This document shows positions 33,874 to 43,882 of a stretch of DNA of 64,000 bases, in pieces. The DNA comes from Paenibacillus sp. A3 (GTDB taxonomy: Bacteria; Bacillota; Bacilli; Paenibacillales; NBRC-103111). Made by a program: the position numbers and the translations under genes. The stretch is taken from positions 21,221 to 85,220 of the forward strand of contig NZ_JTHN01000128.1 of assembly GCF_001399685.1 (NCBI RefSeq), written 5' to 3'. The stretch's first letter is position 1; the number at the start of each line of letters is the position of its first letter. Under the pieces are notes generated by a model that saw only the letters and a list, made by a program, of their open reading frames with translations, did not search any database and was not told the DNA's origin.

Positions 33874-35382
33874 TTACTCCAGCTTCGGATCGAGAGCGTC
33901 GCGGAGACCGTCTCCCAGGAAGTTGAAGGAGAGGACCAGCGCGATGATCGCCAGACCCGGGTAGATGGCCGTAAACGAATGCGACTCCAGATACGCGCTG
34001 CCGACCTTGAGAATGTTGCCCCACTCCGGGATATGCGGCTCGACGCCAAGACCGAGAAAGCTTAAGCTGCTGGTCGAGATGACGGCGCTCCCGATGGTTA
34101 ACGTCGATTTGACGATCATCGGGGAGATGGAGTTGGGAATGATATGCTTGAACAGAATCAGCAGATCGCCAGAGCCGAAAGCCCGCGCCGCCTGCACGTA
34201 TTCGAGCGTCGAAACGAGCATGACGTTCGCCCTCATCGTCCGGGCATAAGCGGGGATCGCTCCGACGCTCAGCGCGAGAATGAGGTTCATGGTGTTGGCG
34301 CCAAATGCCGCGATGATCGCAATCGCGAGCAGGATGCCCGGAATGGCGTACAGGATGTCGAGCGCCCGCATGATCACGTTATCCGTCTGCCGGCCGAAAT
34401 AACCGGAGATCGCACCCAGAATCCCCCCGACTACGACGGGGATCAGCGTGGACAAGAAGCCAACGAACAGCGAGATCCGCGCGCCGAATACGATTCGGGA
34501 GAACAGGTCGCGTCCGAAATTGTCGGTGCCGAGCGGGTAAGCCAAACTCGGAGCTTGCAAAATCGCCCCATAGTTGTTTTCGATCGCCATGCTGTAATCG
34601 AACGTCAGATAGCTGCACACGGCGATGGTAAGCAGGAAACAAATAAAAAACAGGCCGAGCATCGAGGTGGAGCTTCTGGAAAGGCGCTCGACGGCATGAT
34701 GAAGTTTCGAGTCCGACAGCTGTTCCTTGTCGCGCAGCTTGGCGATCAACAGAAGGCCCAGGAACAGGGCGAACAGATTGCCTGTTGCGGCGGTCGCCAA
34801 CAGCACGATGGAGACGATCCACATCCACTTAGGTAAAATCTTGTCATCTGCATAGTGCGCCACCAGCAGCAAGGCGACCAGTTGGAGCACGGCTGCCACG
34901 ATGAGCAGCGCCATGCCTTGCAGGAACGTATTGGCGACGTAAGGCTTGAATACGTTCAAGGCCGAGACGGCAAAGACGAACAAGGTCGTTAGCAGCGTAT
35001 AAAAGGCCAACGTATAGGCGGCGCTTTTCTTGCGTTTGATCAGTTGGAAAGCCGCGGTCCCGACGAAGATATTGGCTGTCAGCAAGCTTAACAGCAGCAC
35101 GTAGCCTAAACGGCGCGTGCCCCGCCGCAGCTCGCCGCTGCGAAGCAGGTCTCTTTTGATCAGGAACCTGACCGCTAACTGCAGCAGCCCAAAAACCAGA
35201 TAGGCGGCGCATGCAGCCAAGACGGCCGGCCTCCAGACCGCGCCGGACCCGTCGTAGCTGTTCAGCAGCAGTACCAAGGCGATTCCGAGAGAAACGATGC
35301 CGGAGAAGCCGGCTTGACTGTATTCCGGGCAAGAGGCCAGCCGGAAGTGGACTTCATGTTTGTTTGGTTGAATGGTATTCAC
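33874..35382 (-). CDS. ABC transporter permease (OppC-like) with large N-terminal membrane extension
   Basis: About 502 residues, some 200 longer than OppC/DppC. The C-terminal 280 residues are canonical: YPLGTDNFGRDLFSRIVFGAR, then the EAA loop YVQAARAFGSGDLLILFKHIIPNS that docks on the ATPase, then SLSFLGLGVEPHIPEWG. The first about 230 residues add six or so extra membrane helices (e.g. YLVFGLLQLAVRFLI, LLSLLTANIFVGTAAFQLI). GTG 35382, 5 bases after AGGTGG, is preferred over GTG 35391. Its start is 12 bases after the OppB stop, so the two are co-translated. Confidence 0.85.
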   Translation of the reverse strand: MNTIQPNKHEVHFRLASCPEYSQAGFSGIVSLGIALVLLLNSYDGSGAVWRPAVLAACAAYLVFGLLQLAVRFLIKRDLLRSGELRRGTRRLGYVLLLSLLTANIFVGTAAFQLIKRKKSAAYTLAFYTLLTTLFVFAVSALNVFKPYVANTFLQGMALLIVAAVLQLVALLLVAHYADDKILPKWMWIVSIVLLATAATGNLFALFLGLLLIAKLRDKEQLSDSKLHHAVERLSRSSTSMLGLFFICFLLTIAVCSYLTFDYSMAIENNYGAILQAPSLAYPLGTDNFGRDLFSRIVFGARISLFVGFLSTLIPVVVGGILGAISGYFGRQTDNVIMRALDILYAIPGILLAIAIIAAFGANTMNLILALSVGAIPAYARTMRANVMLVSTLEYVQAARAFGSGDLLILFKHIIPNSISPMIVKSTLTIGSAVISTSSLSFLGLGVEPHIPEWGNILKVGSAYLESHSFTAIYPGLAIIALVLSFNFLGDGLRDALDPKLE

Positions 35383-35394
35383 GGCTGCCACCTG

Positions 35395-36882
35395 CTAGTA
35401 TTGTTTCATTTTTGAACGGATTCTTGGATCGAAAAAGGCGTACAAAATATCAATCACGACATTGACGATAGAGATTGCGATGGCGGTGTAGACGACGCCT
35501 CCCATAATCGCGGGAATGTCCGGGATGAACTGCTTGTCCACGATGTAGCTCCCGATGCCGTTAATGTTGAACACCTTCTCGGTAACGGCCGATCCGCCGA
35601 GCATTCCGCCGAACTGAAGTCCGATGACCGTAATGATCGGGATCAGCGCGTTGCCTACCGCGTGCCTCCACAGGACGCGCTTGCGGGATAGCCCCTTGGC
35701 TTTGGCGGTCGTAATGTAATCCTCGTGAATGACCTCAAGCGTGGAAGACCGGGTCATCCGCGCGACCGCCGCCGTTAACCCCGTGCCCAGAACGATAACC
35801 GGCATGATCATCGATAGCCCGTTCTCCGGATTATAGGTAGCGGGAAGCCATTGCAGCTTGATCGAAAAGTTCAGGATGAAGATCAAGCCTTGCCAAAAAT
35901 TCGGGATCGACAAGCCGAGCAGCGCGATGAACATAAACGTATAATCGAAAAACGAATTCGGCCGCGTCGCCGATATAATGCCGATCGGCAGGGCGATCAG
36001 CACCGCGACGATCGTGGATATAACCGTCAGTGTCAGCGTCACGGGAAATTTTGTGGCGATGGCCGTCGTAACTTCCTCGTTGCCCGCAAACGACTTGCCG
36101 AGATCGAAAGTCAGGATGCCTCTTAGTGTATCCCAGAGCTGAACCAGATAAGGCTGATCCAATCCGTACAGCTTTTTGAAGGCGGCGATCTGCTCGGCGG
36201 TCGCGGTTTCCCCGAGAATATTGGCGGCCGGTTCCATCGGCGATATGTACAGGATGGTGAAGACCAGGAAGGCGACGCCGAAAATGACCAGCACCGTCAT
36301 GACCAGCCGTTCCACGATGTATTTCAGATAAGCGTTACCGTAAATTCCGATCAACGCATACATCAGGATGCCCGGCAGGAAAGTCACAGCCAGAAACGCC
36401 GGGTTCTGGATCAAATTCCGGAACGTCTCCGCAAACGTGACCTGTGTCTCGTGGTGCAGCTCCAGATGAGCCTCGACCTGCCGCTGCAGAGCTTCCTTGA
36501 ACTTTTCGGCGGTGATGCGCTCCGCTTCATGCTCTGACTGCTTCTGATCGACCTGTTGGTTGAAAAAATGATGCTTCCGGGTCAACTGCTCCTTTGTTTC
36601 CGATAAAATCCGGTCCCGGTAACCGGATTCCAGCAGCTTGCGTTCCAGACTTCGACGCAATTCCTGATGCGTCTTCCGCTTGCGTCCATATCGATAGACG
36701 ATGCCGACGATTACGTTTACGGGCGCCCCTGCGAGCAGCAGCAGGAAACGATAAGCCGGGTGCAGCAACATTTTGGAGTAGATGTTCCCGATTCGGTCAA
36801 CGAGACGGGAACCTGTCACGACCGTTTGCCCTGTCAAGCTTGTGCGCTCCCTTTCAAGTAAATTAGTATTTTCAATTTGCAT
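35395..36882 (-). CDS. ABC transporter permease (OppB-like) with N-terminal coiled-coil extension
   Basis: 495 residues against about 310 for OppB. The canonical part starts near residue 190 (YIVERLVMTVLVIFGVAFLVF) and carries the EAA loop YITTAKAKGLSRKRVLWRHAVGNALIP. The extension holds a hydrophobic hairpin (FLLLLAGAPVNVIVGIVY), then a long charged helical region (residues 70-160, many Glu/Gln/Lys/Arg; coiled-coil-like), then another membrane helix (FLAVTFLPGILMYALIGI). Divergent from the OppDF gene. Confidence 0.85.
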   Translation of the reverse strand: MQIENTNLLERERTSLTGQTVVTGSRLVDRIGNIYSKMLLHPAYRFLLLLAGAPVNVIVGIVYRYGRKRKTHQELRRSLERKLLESGYRDRILSETKEQLTRKHHFFNQQVDQKQSEHEAERITAEKFKEALQRQVEAHLELHHETQVTFAETFRNLIQNPAFLAVTFLPGILMYALIGIYGNAYLKYIVERLVMTVLVIFGVAFLVFTILYISPMEPAANILGETATAEQIAAFKKLYGLDQPYLVQLWDTLRGILTFDLGKSFAGNEEVTTAIATKFPVTLTLTVISTIVAVLIALPIGIISATRPNSFFDYTFMFIALLGLSIPNFWQGLIFILNFSIKLQWLPATYNPENGLSMIMPVIVLGTGLTAAVARMTRSSTLEVIHEDYITTAKAKGLSRKRVLWRHAVGNALIPIITVIGLQFGGMLGGSAVTEKVFNINGIGSYIVDKQFIPDIPAIMGGVVYTAIAISIVNVVIDILYAFFDPRIRSKMKQY

Positions 36883-36991
36883 TATTCCTATTGATATAGT
36901 AGATTTTATGATGAGGGTTGGAAAATGTCAACAATACAAAGAACGATGAAATTATTTTTTTAAAAATTTACGATTTGACGCAGGTGACTCC

Positions 36992-38734
36992 ATGGATACG
37001 TTATTGCATGTGAACCAATTATCCGTTTCATTTTATTCTCGCGATAAAGAAGTCGAAGCCGTCCGGAATGTGAGCTTCGAGGTACGCAAAGGCGAGACGC
37101 TCGGGATTGTCGGAGAATCCGGCAGCGGCAAGAGCGTCACGGCGCGCACGATCATGCGTCTGCTGCCTTCGCCGCCCTCTATGGTGAAGGGCGGGGAGAT
37201 TTTGTTCCAAGGCCAGAATCTGGCCCATAAAAGCGAACAAGAGATGGAGCAGATCCGGGGGCGGGAGATCGGAATGATTTTTCAGGACCCGATGTCTTCG
37301 CTCAACCCGACCATGCGGATCGGCAAGCAGATCGAGGAGAGCCTGATCAAGCACCGGAAGCTCTCCAAGACGGATGCGCGCAGGGAAGCGATCGAGATGC
37401 TGCGGATGGTCGGCATCCCGTATAGCGAGGCGCGCTATATGCAGTATCCTCATGAATTTTCCGGCGGCATGCGCCAGCGGGTGATGATTGCCATCGCGCT
37501 CGCTTGCCGTCCGTCGCTGCTGATCGCCGACGAACCGACAACTGCGCTGGACGTAACGATACAGGCGCAGATTTTGCACCAAATGAAGGAGCTCCAGCTA
37601 AAGCTCGGCACCTCGATCATCCTCATTACGCACGACTTGGGCGTCGTCGCCGGCATGTGCGACCGCGTCGTCGTCATGAAGGAAGGTGAGGTCGTCGAGA
37701 CGGGCACGACGGAAGAGATTTTCTACTCGCCGAAGCATCCTTATACGATCCGGCTGCTGAACGCGCTGCCCCGGTTGGACGAGAAGAAGAAGCCGAAGCC
37801 CGAGCCGATCATCAAGAGGTCGGCCGAGGATCGTCCGCTGCTGGAGGTGCGGTCGCTGAAGCAGTATTTTGATCTCGGAAAGGGGCAGATCGTCAAGGCG
37901 GTCAACGATATCAGCTTCGATATCCGGGCCGGCGAAACGCTTGGCGTCGTAGGCGAATCCGGGAGCGGCAAGTCGACGACGGGGCGAGCGATTCTTCGAC
38001 TGAACGAGCCTACCGGGGGCGAGGTGCTTTTCAAGGGAATCGCGCTGAACCGGCTCAACCGTGGCGAAATGAAGACGATGCGGCGCTATATGCAGATGAT
38101 TTTCCAAGATCCGTACGCCTCGCTGAACCCGCGCCTCCGCATCGTCGACATCATTGGCGAAGCGCTGGACGTGCACCGGATCGCAGGAGGGAAAAAGGAG
38201 CGGCAGAAGCGGGTCGAAGAGCTGCTTGATATGGTCGGGCTTAGCCCTGTGCATGCCATGCGGTATCCTCACGAATTCTCGGGAGGCCAACGCCAGCGGA
38301 TCGGCATCGCACGCACTCTGGCCATCGAACCGGAATTTATCGTGTGCGACGAGCCGTTGTCGGCTCTGGATGTCTCGATCCAGTCGCAGATCGTCAAGCT
38401 CCTGGAGGAGCTGCAGCAACGACTGGGTCTTACCTATCTGTTTATCGCGCACGATCTGTCGATGGTTAAGCATATCAGCGACCGCGTGGCGGTGATGTAC
38501 AAAGGCAAGATCGTGGAGCTGGCGGAGAGTGAGGAGCTGTACGAGAACCCGCAGCATGCGTACACGAAGTCGCTGCTGGCCGCGATCCCGGTTCCCGATC
38601 CGAAGGTGGAATCACGGAAGACGTTCACCGCTGAGGAGGAGTCCTCGAAGGCGGACCCGTACAGCTTGGAGCGCTCAAGCTTCGTTGAAGTGAAGAAGGG
38701 GCATTGGGTGGCTGTTGCTGAGGGGGAGGGTTAG
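36992..38734 (+). CDS. Fused dipeptide/oligopeptide ABC transporter ATPase (OppD-OppF type)
   Basis: A 580-residue protein with two nucleotide-binding domains, as in fused DppD-DppF/GsiA proteins. The first has Walker [12 protein letters not shown], signature FSGGMRQRV and Walker [13 protein letters not shown]. The second has [11 protein letters not shown], signature FSGGQRQRI and [12 protein letters not shown]. Each domain ends with the oligopeptide-ATPase extension ([32 protein letters not shown]). It powers the permeases at 33874-36882, transcribed divergently from a 109-base shared promoter region. Confidence 0.93.
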   Translation: MDTLLHVNQLSVSFYSRDKEVEAVRNVSFEVRKGETLGIVGESGSGKSVTARTIMRLLPSPPSMVKGGEILFQGQNLAHKSEQEMEQIRGREIGMIFQDPMSSLNPTMRIGKQIEESLIKHRKLSKTDARREAIEMLRMVGIPYSEARYMQYPHEFSGGMRQRVMIAIALACRPSLLIADEPTTALDVTIQAQILHQMKELQLKLGTSIILITHDLGVVAGMCDRVVVMKEGEVVETGTTEEIFYSPKHPYTIRLLNALPRLDEKKKPKPEPIIKRSAEDRPLLEVRSLKQYFDLGKGQIVKAVNDISFDIRAGETLGVVGESGSGKSTTGRAILRLNEPTGGEVLFKGIALNRLNRGEMKTMRRYMQMIFQDPYASLNPRLRIVDIIGEALDVHRIAGGKKERQKRVEELLDMVGLSPVHAMRYPHEFSGGQRQRIGIARTLAIEPEFIVCDEPLSALDVSIQSQIVKLLEELQQRLGLTYLFIAHDLSMVKHISDRVAVMYKGKIVELAESEELYENPQHAYTKSLLAAIPVPDPKVESRKTFTAEEESSKADPYSLERSSFVEVKKGHWVAVAEGEG

Positions 38735-38869
38735 GTGATAAAAGAGCGGGAGAGTAACCAATTAAGAGTCGGGTCTTGTGTTCGGCCGCTAGAAAAAATT
38801 GAAGGTAAGGACACTAAAGAGGTAGAATTAGCTTAAGCGTTATAGGAACAAACCAAAACAGAATTGAAT

Positions 38870-39059
38870 TCTGTTGGAAAAAAGCGGGCAAAGCTTTATA
38901 ATGTAATTGCGCATTTGTGTCGTCGACCTCCAATGCTGTAAAAAAGCCGGGGGATCGACGACAATGAGGGCAGCGTGGTAACAGAGATTTTGGTAGCTGG
39001 CGTGAGGGAGAATTGTTTGTTAGATATGTGGGAATAGCGTAACGACGGCGTTTTTGTGG
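38870..39059 (+). promoter_or_regulatory. CRISPR leader 4
   Basis: TTGGAA (38874) and TATAAT (38897), spacing 17, then the hairpin block GTCGTCGACCTCC with GGGGGATCGACGAC around a TGTAAAAAAGCC loop, then about 90 bases of variable sequence to the first repeat. This leader precedes the best preserved array. Bases 38735-38869 show nothing else. Confidence 0.75.
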
Positions 39060-39559
39060 GTTTTGAACGTACCTATGAGGAATTGAAACCGGTAAAATTT
39101 CCTTGAACGGCGCGAATTTGTTTAGCGTTTTGAACGTACCTATGAGGAATTGAAACACCTCTCGTACAATCACGGTATACGGCAAACTCATGGTTTTGAA
39201 CGTACCTATGAGGAATTGAAACGTTCTTATGGTGGTTGACTATGCAACGGGGCTTATGGGTTTTGAACGTACCTATGAGGAATTGAAACTAATTTACGGC
39301 CCATTGCCTGCCATCGCGCGTGTAATCCGTTTTGAACGTACCTATGAGGAATTGAAACGCCGAGTCGTCCAGCATGTCCTTCACCTGCTGCATTTCGTTT
39401 TGAACGTACCTACGAGGAATTGAAACTTGTAAAGTGCTATATAGTTTCTTGGGCGGTTCTCAGTTTAGAACGTACCTATGAGGAATTGAAACTCGAAAGC
39501 TCCTTTATGTCCAATCTAACGTTGATGATGTTTAGAACGTATCTACGGAAAATTGAAAC
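39060..39559 (+). CRISPR. CRISPR array 4 (8 repeats, 7 spacers)
   Basis: Repeats at 39060, 39127, 39193, 39260, 39329, 39397, 39463 and 39530. The first five are exact; decay grows toward the distal end (one change in the 6th and 7th, several in the 8th), the expected polarity when new units enter at the leader. Spacers are 36-39 bases and all different. The repeat starts GTTTTGAACGTACC and ends TATGAGGAATTGAAAC; the ATTGAAAC end is the typical crRNA 5' handle of type I/III systems. Confidence 0.97.
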
Positions 39560-39909
39560 ATCCTTCGGCGACTGCAGACGTCATAGTCGAAGTTGTTCCA
39601 GCTAGGCATATTTTCGGACTCCCAACATCTAGAGCTTCGAAAAAGAGGATCTGGGTTCGAAGGAAGAAAAGTCTTTACGGGTCGACACCTGTATCCGGAG
39701 CAACATTATTGGAGATAAACCTGCATCAACTTGAAGCGCTGCATACACCATGCACCGTCGTTGGAGAGGCTGCAACAAGAGCATCCTCTCCCTTGGAGGA
39801 GAAGATGCTCCTTGACACTAATGGTTTCAGCCGGACTCTTTATGTCTGTAAAGGAAGCTGTTTTACGGCCTATGCGTATATCCGTGTCGATTCTTACAAT
39901 CTGAATAGA
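39560..39909. other. Intergenic stretch with no gene seen
   Basis: An open frame crosses this region but continues antisense through the esterase gene, so I do not accept it. An imperfect inverted repeat lies at 39781-39808 (GCATCCTCTCC against GGAGGAGAAGATGC), possibly a weak terminator for the minus-strand esterase. Confidence 0.4.
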
Positions 39910-40848
39910 TTAAGTATGAAGTGCCCGGGCCATCGCATCCATATAGCTATGAACGGCGCGCTGACTCACTTCCGCTTCTGGAACGAAACTTTCAAAAAGG
40001 TGAAAGCATCCGGGATACAAGTGAAATTCGACATCTACACCTGCTTGTGCAAGCCGCGTTACATATTCGATCGTCTCATCTCGGAACAGATCAAGCTGAC
40101 CTATACATGTATAGGTTGGTGGCAGCCCTGCCAAATTATCCGCTCTCGACGGTACCGCATAGGGAGATATCCCGCTGGCATCGTTCTCCTCGCCCAGGTA
40201 CATGTTCCAAGCCGCCAAGTTGTTCGTTCGGTTCCAGATTGCGCGATCTTCCGTAATCTCATGGCTTGATGGCGTGATGTTACGGTTGTCGAGCATCGGA
40301 TACAACGGCATTTGAAACATAATGGATGGTCCGCCTTTATCACGTGCCATCAGCGCGAGCGCTGCTGTCAGCCCGCCGCCACCGCTTGCGCCGGCAATCG
40401 CAACCCGGTTCACATCAATTCCCAGCGATTCCGCCTCCTCTGTCATCCAGACCAGACCAGCATAACAATCTTCGATAGCCGCTGGGTAAGGGTTCTCGGG
40501 AGCAAGCCTGTAATCCACCGACACGACAACACATCCAGCCGTCTGAACGAAGCGTTCGCACAACTCGTCGTCCATATCAGGATGTCCCATCACATATCCG
40601 CCTCCGTGAATCCACAGCATGGCTGGAAGCTTGTCACCCTTTCGTCCGGCAGGTTCGTAAATTTTAGCCAGCATCTCACCTGAAGCCCCCGGAATCGTTC
40701 GACTGGTTGTGTGTACATGCTCTGACTTCTTCACAGGCGGAGCCGACACCAGACTTCTGCTCCACTCCAAATTCTCTTCCAATTGAAACCCTGGAAATTG
40801 TGCAAAGGCCTCTCTTAATTCCGGCAGTATACGTTTATCCATATTCAT
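39910..40848 (-). CDS. Alpha/beta hydrolase (hormone-sensitive lipase family esterase)
   Basis: A 312-residue serine hydrolase. The oxyanion motif LWIHGGGYVMG (HGGG), the nucleophile elbow AGASGGGGLTAA (GxSxG), the acid in CIGQLDLFRDE and the catalytic His in YPGCFHLFE are all present and correctly spaced. Acts on short acyl esters in the cytoplasm. It is last in a minus-strand cluster with an LLM monooxygenase and a beta-hydroxyacid dehydrogenase. Confidence 0.9.
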   Translation of the reverse strand: MNMDKRILPELREAFAQFPGFQLEENLEWSRSLVSAPPVKKSEHVHTTSRTIPGASGEMLAKIYEPAGRKGDKLPAMLWIHGGGYVMGHPDMDDELCERFVQTAGCVVVSVDYRLAPENPYPAAIEDCYAGLVWMTEEAESLGIDVNRVAIAGASGGGGLTAALALMARDKGGPSIMFQMPLYPMLDNRNITPSSHEITEDRAIWNRTNNLAAWNMYLGEENDASGISPYAVPSRADNLAGLPPTYTCIGQLDLFRDETIEYVTRLAQAGVDVEFHLYPGCFHLFESFVPEAEVSQRAVHSYMDAMARALHT

Positions 40849-40934
40849 GTAAATCCCTCCGGTAATATATGAAGCGAAACTGGATCTTCGTTTGTTTATT
40901 CTCGTGTTCTGAAGGACGATTGAATGGATACTCC

Positions 40935-41987
40935 TTATTCCGTCTCAGCTTCCCACTTGGCAATTTCCTCTCTTACCCGTGGCGCAACCTCGGTTCCGAG
41001 CAGCTCGATGGCCCGCATGACCAGCTCATGCGGCATCGTGCTTAAGGGTACATACATCATAAAGCGTGTAATGCCTACATGCTTGCGCAGGTGGATGATC
41101 TTCTGGGCAACCGTTTCCGGATCGCCAACATACAATGCACCTTCAAAACGTCGAGCAGCATCAAAACTGGACCGGTCGTAATACGCCCACCCTCGCTCTT
41201 TGCCGAGTTTATTCATACCGGCCTGGGTGGACGGAAAAAATGTATCTGCCGCCAACTCTGTATCCTCTGCAACGAATCCGATCGAGTGAGACCCCACCTG
41301 AAGTCGCGATACATCATGTCCAGCGTGGGCTGCCGCCTTCTTGTAAAGCTGTACAAGCGGTGCAAAATGCGTCGGACTTCCACCAATGATGGCGAGTATC
41401 AATGGCAGGCCCAGAAGACCTGCACGTACGGCGGATTCTTGGGTACCCCCGCTCCCAATCCATATGGGTAAAGAATCCTGAACGGGACGCGGGTACACAC
41501 CAAGATTATGAATCGCCGGCCGATGACCTCCCCTCCATGTTACTTTTTCGGATTCCCGTAATTTCAGAAGCAGTTCGATATTTTCATTAAATAACTCCTC
41601 ATAATCATGTAAGTCATAACCAAACAACGGAAAAGACTCAATAAAGGAACCTCTGCCTGCTATGATTTCGGCACGTCCATCGGAGATGCCATCAAGCGTA
41701 GCAAAATCCTGAAACACACGTACAGGATCGGCTGATGAAAGGACCGTTACAGCGCTAGTCAGCCGAATCCGTTTAGTTAGAGGTGCAGCAGCAGATAACA
41801 CAACTGCTGGTGAAGAAGCAGCGTAATCTTCCCGATGATGCTCACCAATGCCGAAAACATCAAGTCCCACCCGATCTGCGAGAACGATTTCTTCGACGAC
41901 TTCACGTATTCGCTGCGCGTGACTTATCACTATACCAGTCTCAATATCAGGCTTTGTTTCTACGAACGAAGTAACACCTATTTCCAT
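40935..41987 (-). CDS. LLM-class flavin-dependent oxidoreductase (luciferase-like monooxygenase)
   Basis: A 350-residue TIM-barrel flavoprotein using FMNH2 or F420-type flavin. Family features: GEHHREDYAASSPAVVLSAAA near residue 50, LTSAVTVLSSADPVRVFQDFA, and IIAGRGSFIESFPLFGYDL. Substrate unknown. The neighbouring hydroxyacid dehydrogenase and esterase suggest catabolism of a small ester or aldehyde compound (inference). Confidence 0.9.
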   Translation of the reverse strand: MEIGVTSFVETKPDIETGIVISHAQRIREVVEEIVLADRVGLDVFGIGEHHREDYAASSPAVVLSAAAPLTKRIRLTSAVTVLSSADPVRVFQDFATLDGISDGRAEIIAGRGSFIESFPLFGYDLHDYEELFNENIELLLKLRESEKVTWRGGHRPAIHNLGVYPRPVQDSLPIWIGSGGTQESAVRAGLLGLPLILAIIGGSPTHFAPLVQLYKKAAAHAGHDVSRLQVGSHSIGFVAEDTELAADTFFPSTQAGMNKLGKERGWAYYDRSSFDAARRFEGALYVGDPETVAQKIIHLRKHVGITRFMMYVPLSTMPHELVMRAIELLGTEVAPRVREEIAKWEAETE

Positions 41988-42053
41988 GGTTCATCCCACC
42001 TTTTTTGATTTTTCTCCTGCATTACGCCCAACAGAGATTCGGGGCAACCCAAA

Positions 42054-42926
42054 TTATTTAGAAGAATGCTCCAGACAACGGATTAAAGCCGTCCAATCCA
42101 TTTCACCATAACCTTGGGCTATTCCTACAGAAAAATGATTATGAATAAGTTGGCCCAGAGGCAGAGGAGCATGGACGGACTGCGCTGCCTTTATAGCCAG
42201 TTCAACATCCTTCAGCCCAAGCTTCATTTTAAAACCGGCCGGTTCAAAACGCTGTTCTGTCATTATCGCTCCATAGTTCTGATATACTGGAGATTGAAAA
42301 AGAGCATTCACGACATCCATAAAGCGGGCCGACTCTAAGCCGTACTTTTTCACCATCAGCTGCGCTTCCGACAAAGCTTCCAGCATTGAAGCAATTAAAA
42401 AGTTTACGCCTATTTTTACAACATTCCCTTCTTCGCCATGATCCCCAATCTCGAATATTTCTTGACCCAATGCTGCTAAAACAGGCATTACTCGTTGCCT
42501 GGCTTGTTCCGGACCTGCCAAAAGGATGCGCAATTTAGCTGCTTTAGCGGCATCCGGACGCCCCAGCACCGTGGCGGAAACAAAGTATTGCTTTCTCTCT
42601 GCATGCGCGGTAGATAATTTCCGAGCCAGGTCTACACTTATCGTACTTGCAGAGATATGAATCCCTTTTTCCGGCAATCCATACAGAATTCCATTCGGCC
42701 CCTTAACGACCTCCTCCAAAGCCGCATCATCAGAAAGCATGGTTATTACAAGATCGCTCTCTTTGGCTGCCTCAAACGGTGTTTCGGCATATCGTGCTCC
42801 CTGATGCATTAAGGGTTCCGCTTTTTCAGGGGTACGATTAAAGATGATTAATTCATAACCGGCTTGCAGCAAATTTTGTGCCATTGGAAAGCCCATATTT
42901 CCAAGCCCAATAAACGATACTTTCAT
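42054..42926 (-). CDS. NAD(P)-dependent beta-hydroxyacid dehydrogenase (3-hydroxyisobutyrate dehydrogenase family)
   Basis: A 290-residue enzyme with the Rossmann motif at the start (MKVSFIGLGNMGFPMAQNLL), the substrate-binding segment at HISASTISVD, and the catalytic Lys region GNVVKIGVNFLIASMLEALSE. Start 42926 is preceded by GGAGATGAG. Family members oxidise or reduce beta-hydroxyacids or reactive aldehydes. Probably regulated by the TetR protein encoded upstream. Confidence 0.9.
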   Translation of the reverse strand: MKVSFIGLGNMGFPMAQNLLQAGYELIIFNRTPEKAEPLMHQGARYAETPFEAAKESDLVITMLSDDAALEEVVKGPNGILYGLPEKGIHISASTISVDLARKLSTAHAERKQYFVSATVLGRPDAAKAAKLRILLAGPEQARQRVMPVLAALGQEIFEIGDHGEEGNVVKIGVNFLIASMLEALSEAQLMVKKYGLESARFMDVVNALFQSPVYQNYGAIMTEQRFEPAGFKMKLGLKDVELAIKAAQSVHAPLPLGQLIHNHFSVGIAQGYGEMDWTALIRCLEHSSK

Positions 42927-42993
42927 AAGTCTCATCTCCATATTTAGTATGAATACGATAACGGAACGATCGTTCCAATATGGTCAAAAAAAA

Positions 42994-43569
42994 TTATATT
43001 CCTTCAATTACTATTCTTATCATGTCCTTTGCGCGTTGCTGATCTGGATCTACTTTTGCCATGATATTTATGCTTTGATGTAAATTCAGCAATAAGTAAG
43101 ACAATGCTTTGACATCTGTAGTTTTATCGATTTCGCTTGATTGTCGGCCTTTTTCCAAAAGATCGTAAAAAGCCTGTTCCAAATTCGAAAAACTGGTCTT
43201 TATCAATTCATTTAATCTTTCATCCGGCGACTCTAGTGTTGTAGCTGCGTTCGTTACAAAACACCCGCCAGGTAGGCTGGTATCGTACGCTGTCGCAATA
43301 TGATGCTCAAAATATTGTCGAAGTCCTGCTTTAACGCTTGATGCCCGTTCAAGAATGACCCGTTTATTGAAGCTAACCTTTTTGTAATGTTCCAGTGCAG
43401 CAATATACAATGCTTGCTTGTCGGAAAAAGTATCGTAAAGACTGGATCGGCTAATGCCCATAACTTGCAGCAAGTCCGGAATGCTTGTTGACTCGTAACC
43501 CTTTTTCCAAAACAACAGCATCGCTTGGTGTAGCGCTTGATCCTCGTTAAACTCTTTTGTCCTAGCGAT
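42994..43569 (-). CDS. TetR/AcrR family regulator with non-canonical start
   Basis: The helix-turn-helix (residues 10-55: LLFWKKGYESTSIPDLLQVMG, then SRSSLYDTFSDKQALYIAAL) and C-terminal domain are intact, about 191 residues. Relatives usually begin MARTKEF; here the equivalent codon, 8 bases after GGGAGG, is ATC (43567-43569) instead of ATG. A GTG lies only inside the ribosome binding site, and the frame stays open to an ATG at 43917. So translation may be weak or start elsewhere. Upstream of the oxidoreductase/esterase genes on the same strand. Confidence 0.7.
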   Translation of the reverse strand: MARTKEFNEDQALHQAMLLFWKKGYESTSIPDLLQVMGISRSSLYDTFSDKQALYIAALEHYKKVSFNKRVILERASSVKAGLRQYFEHHIATAYDTSLPGGCFVTNAATTLESPDERLNELIKTSFSNLEQAFYDLLEKGRQSSEIDKTTDVKALSYLLLNLHQSINIMAKVDPDQQRAKDMIRIVIEGI

Positions 43570-43882
43570 GAGTAACACCTCCCGTAATTGAAATATAACA
43601 TATCTGAACCAATCAGTCCAGAAAAGATGAAAAGAAGAATTATTTTTTCGTAACAATTCTCTCTGAACTACAAATTTGCGGGCTGGCTGAAAGCGAGGAG
43701 CTAGCTGTGGAAGGCTTCGAAGCAGGCGACGACATAACAAGGATAAATATCCAAAAAAAATTGCTAATAAACAACTTAATATATAATATTTGGTTATATT
43801 TGTTTGGACAACCCATGTAATATTTTGTAGAATTTTATTTGTTTCGACATGAAGTAATATGAGAAAAAAGGAGAGATTTGTT

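Noticed and set aside
39223..39605. Short plus-strand frames reading GFERTYEEL repeatedly
   Set aside because: They are translations of CRISPR repeats and spacers, not proteins.
39553..40269. 238-codon plus-strand frame
   Set aside because: Starts in the last CRISPR repeat and continues antisense through the esterase gene.
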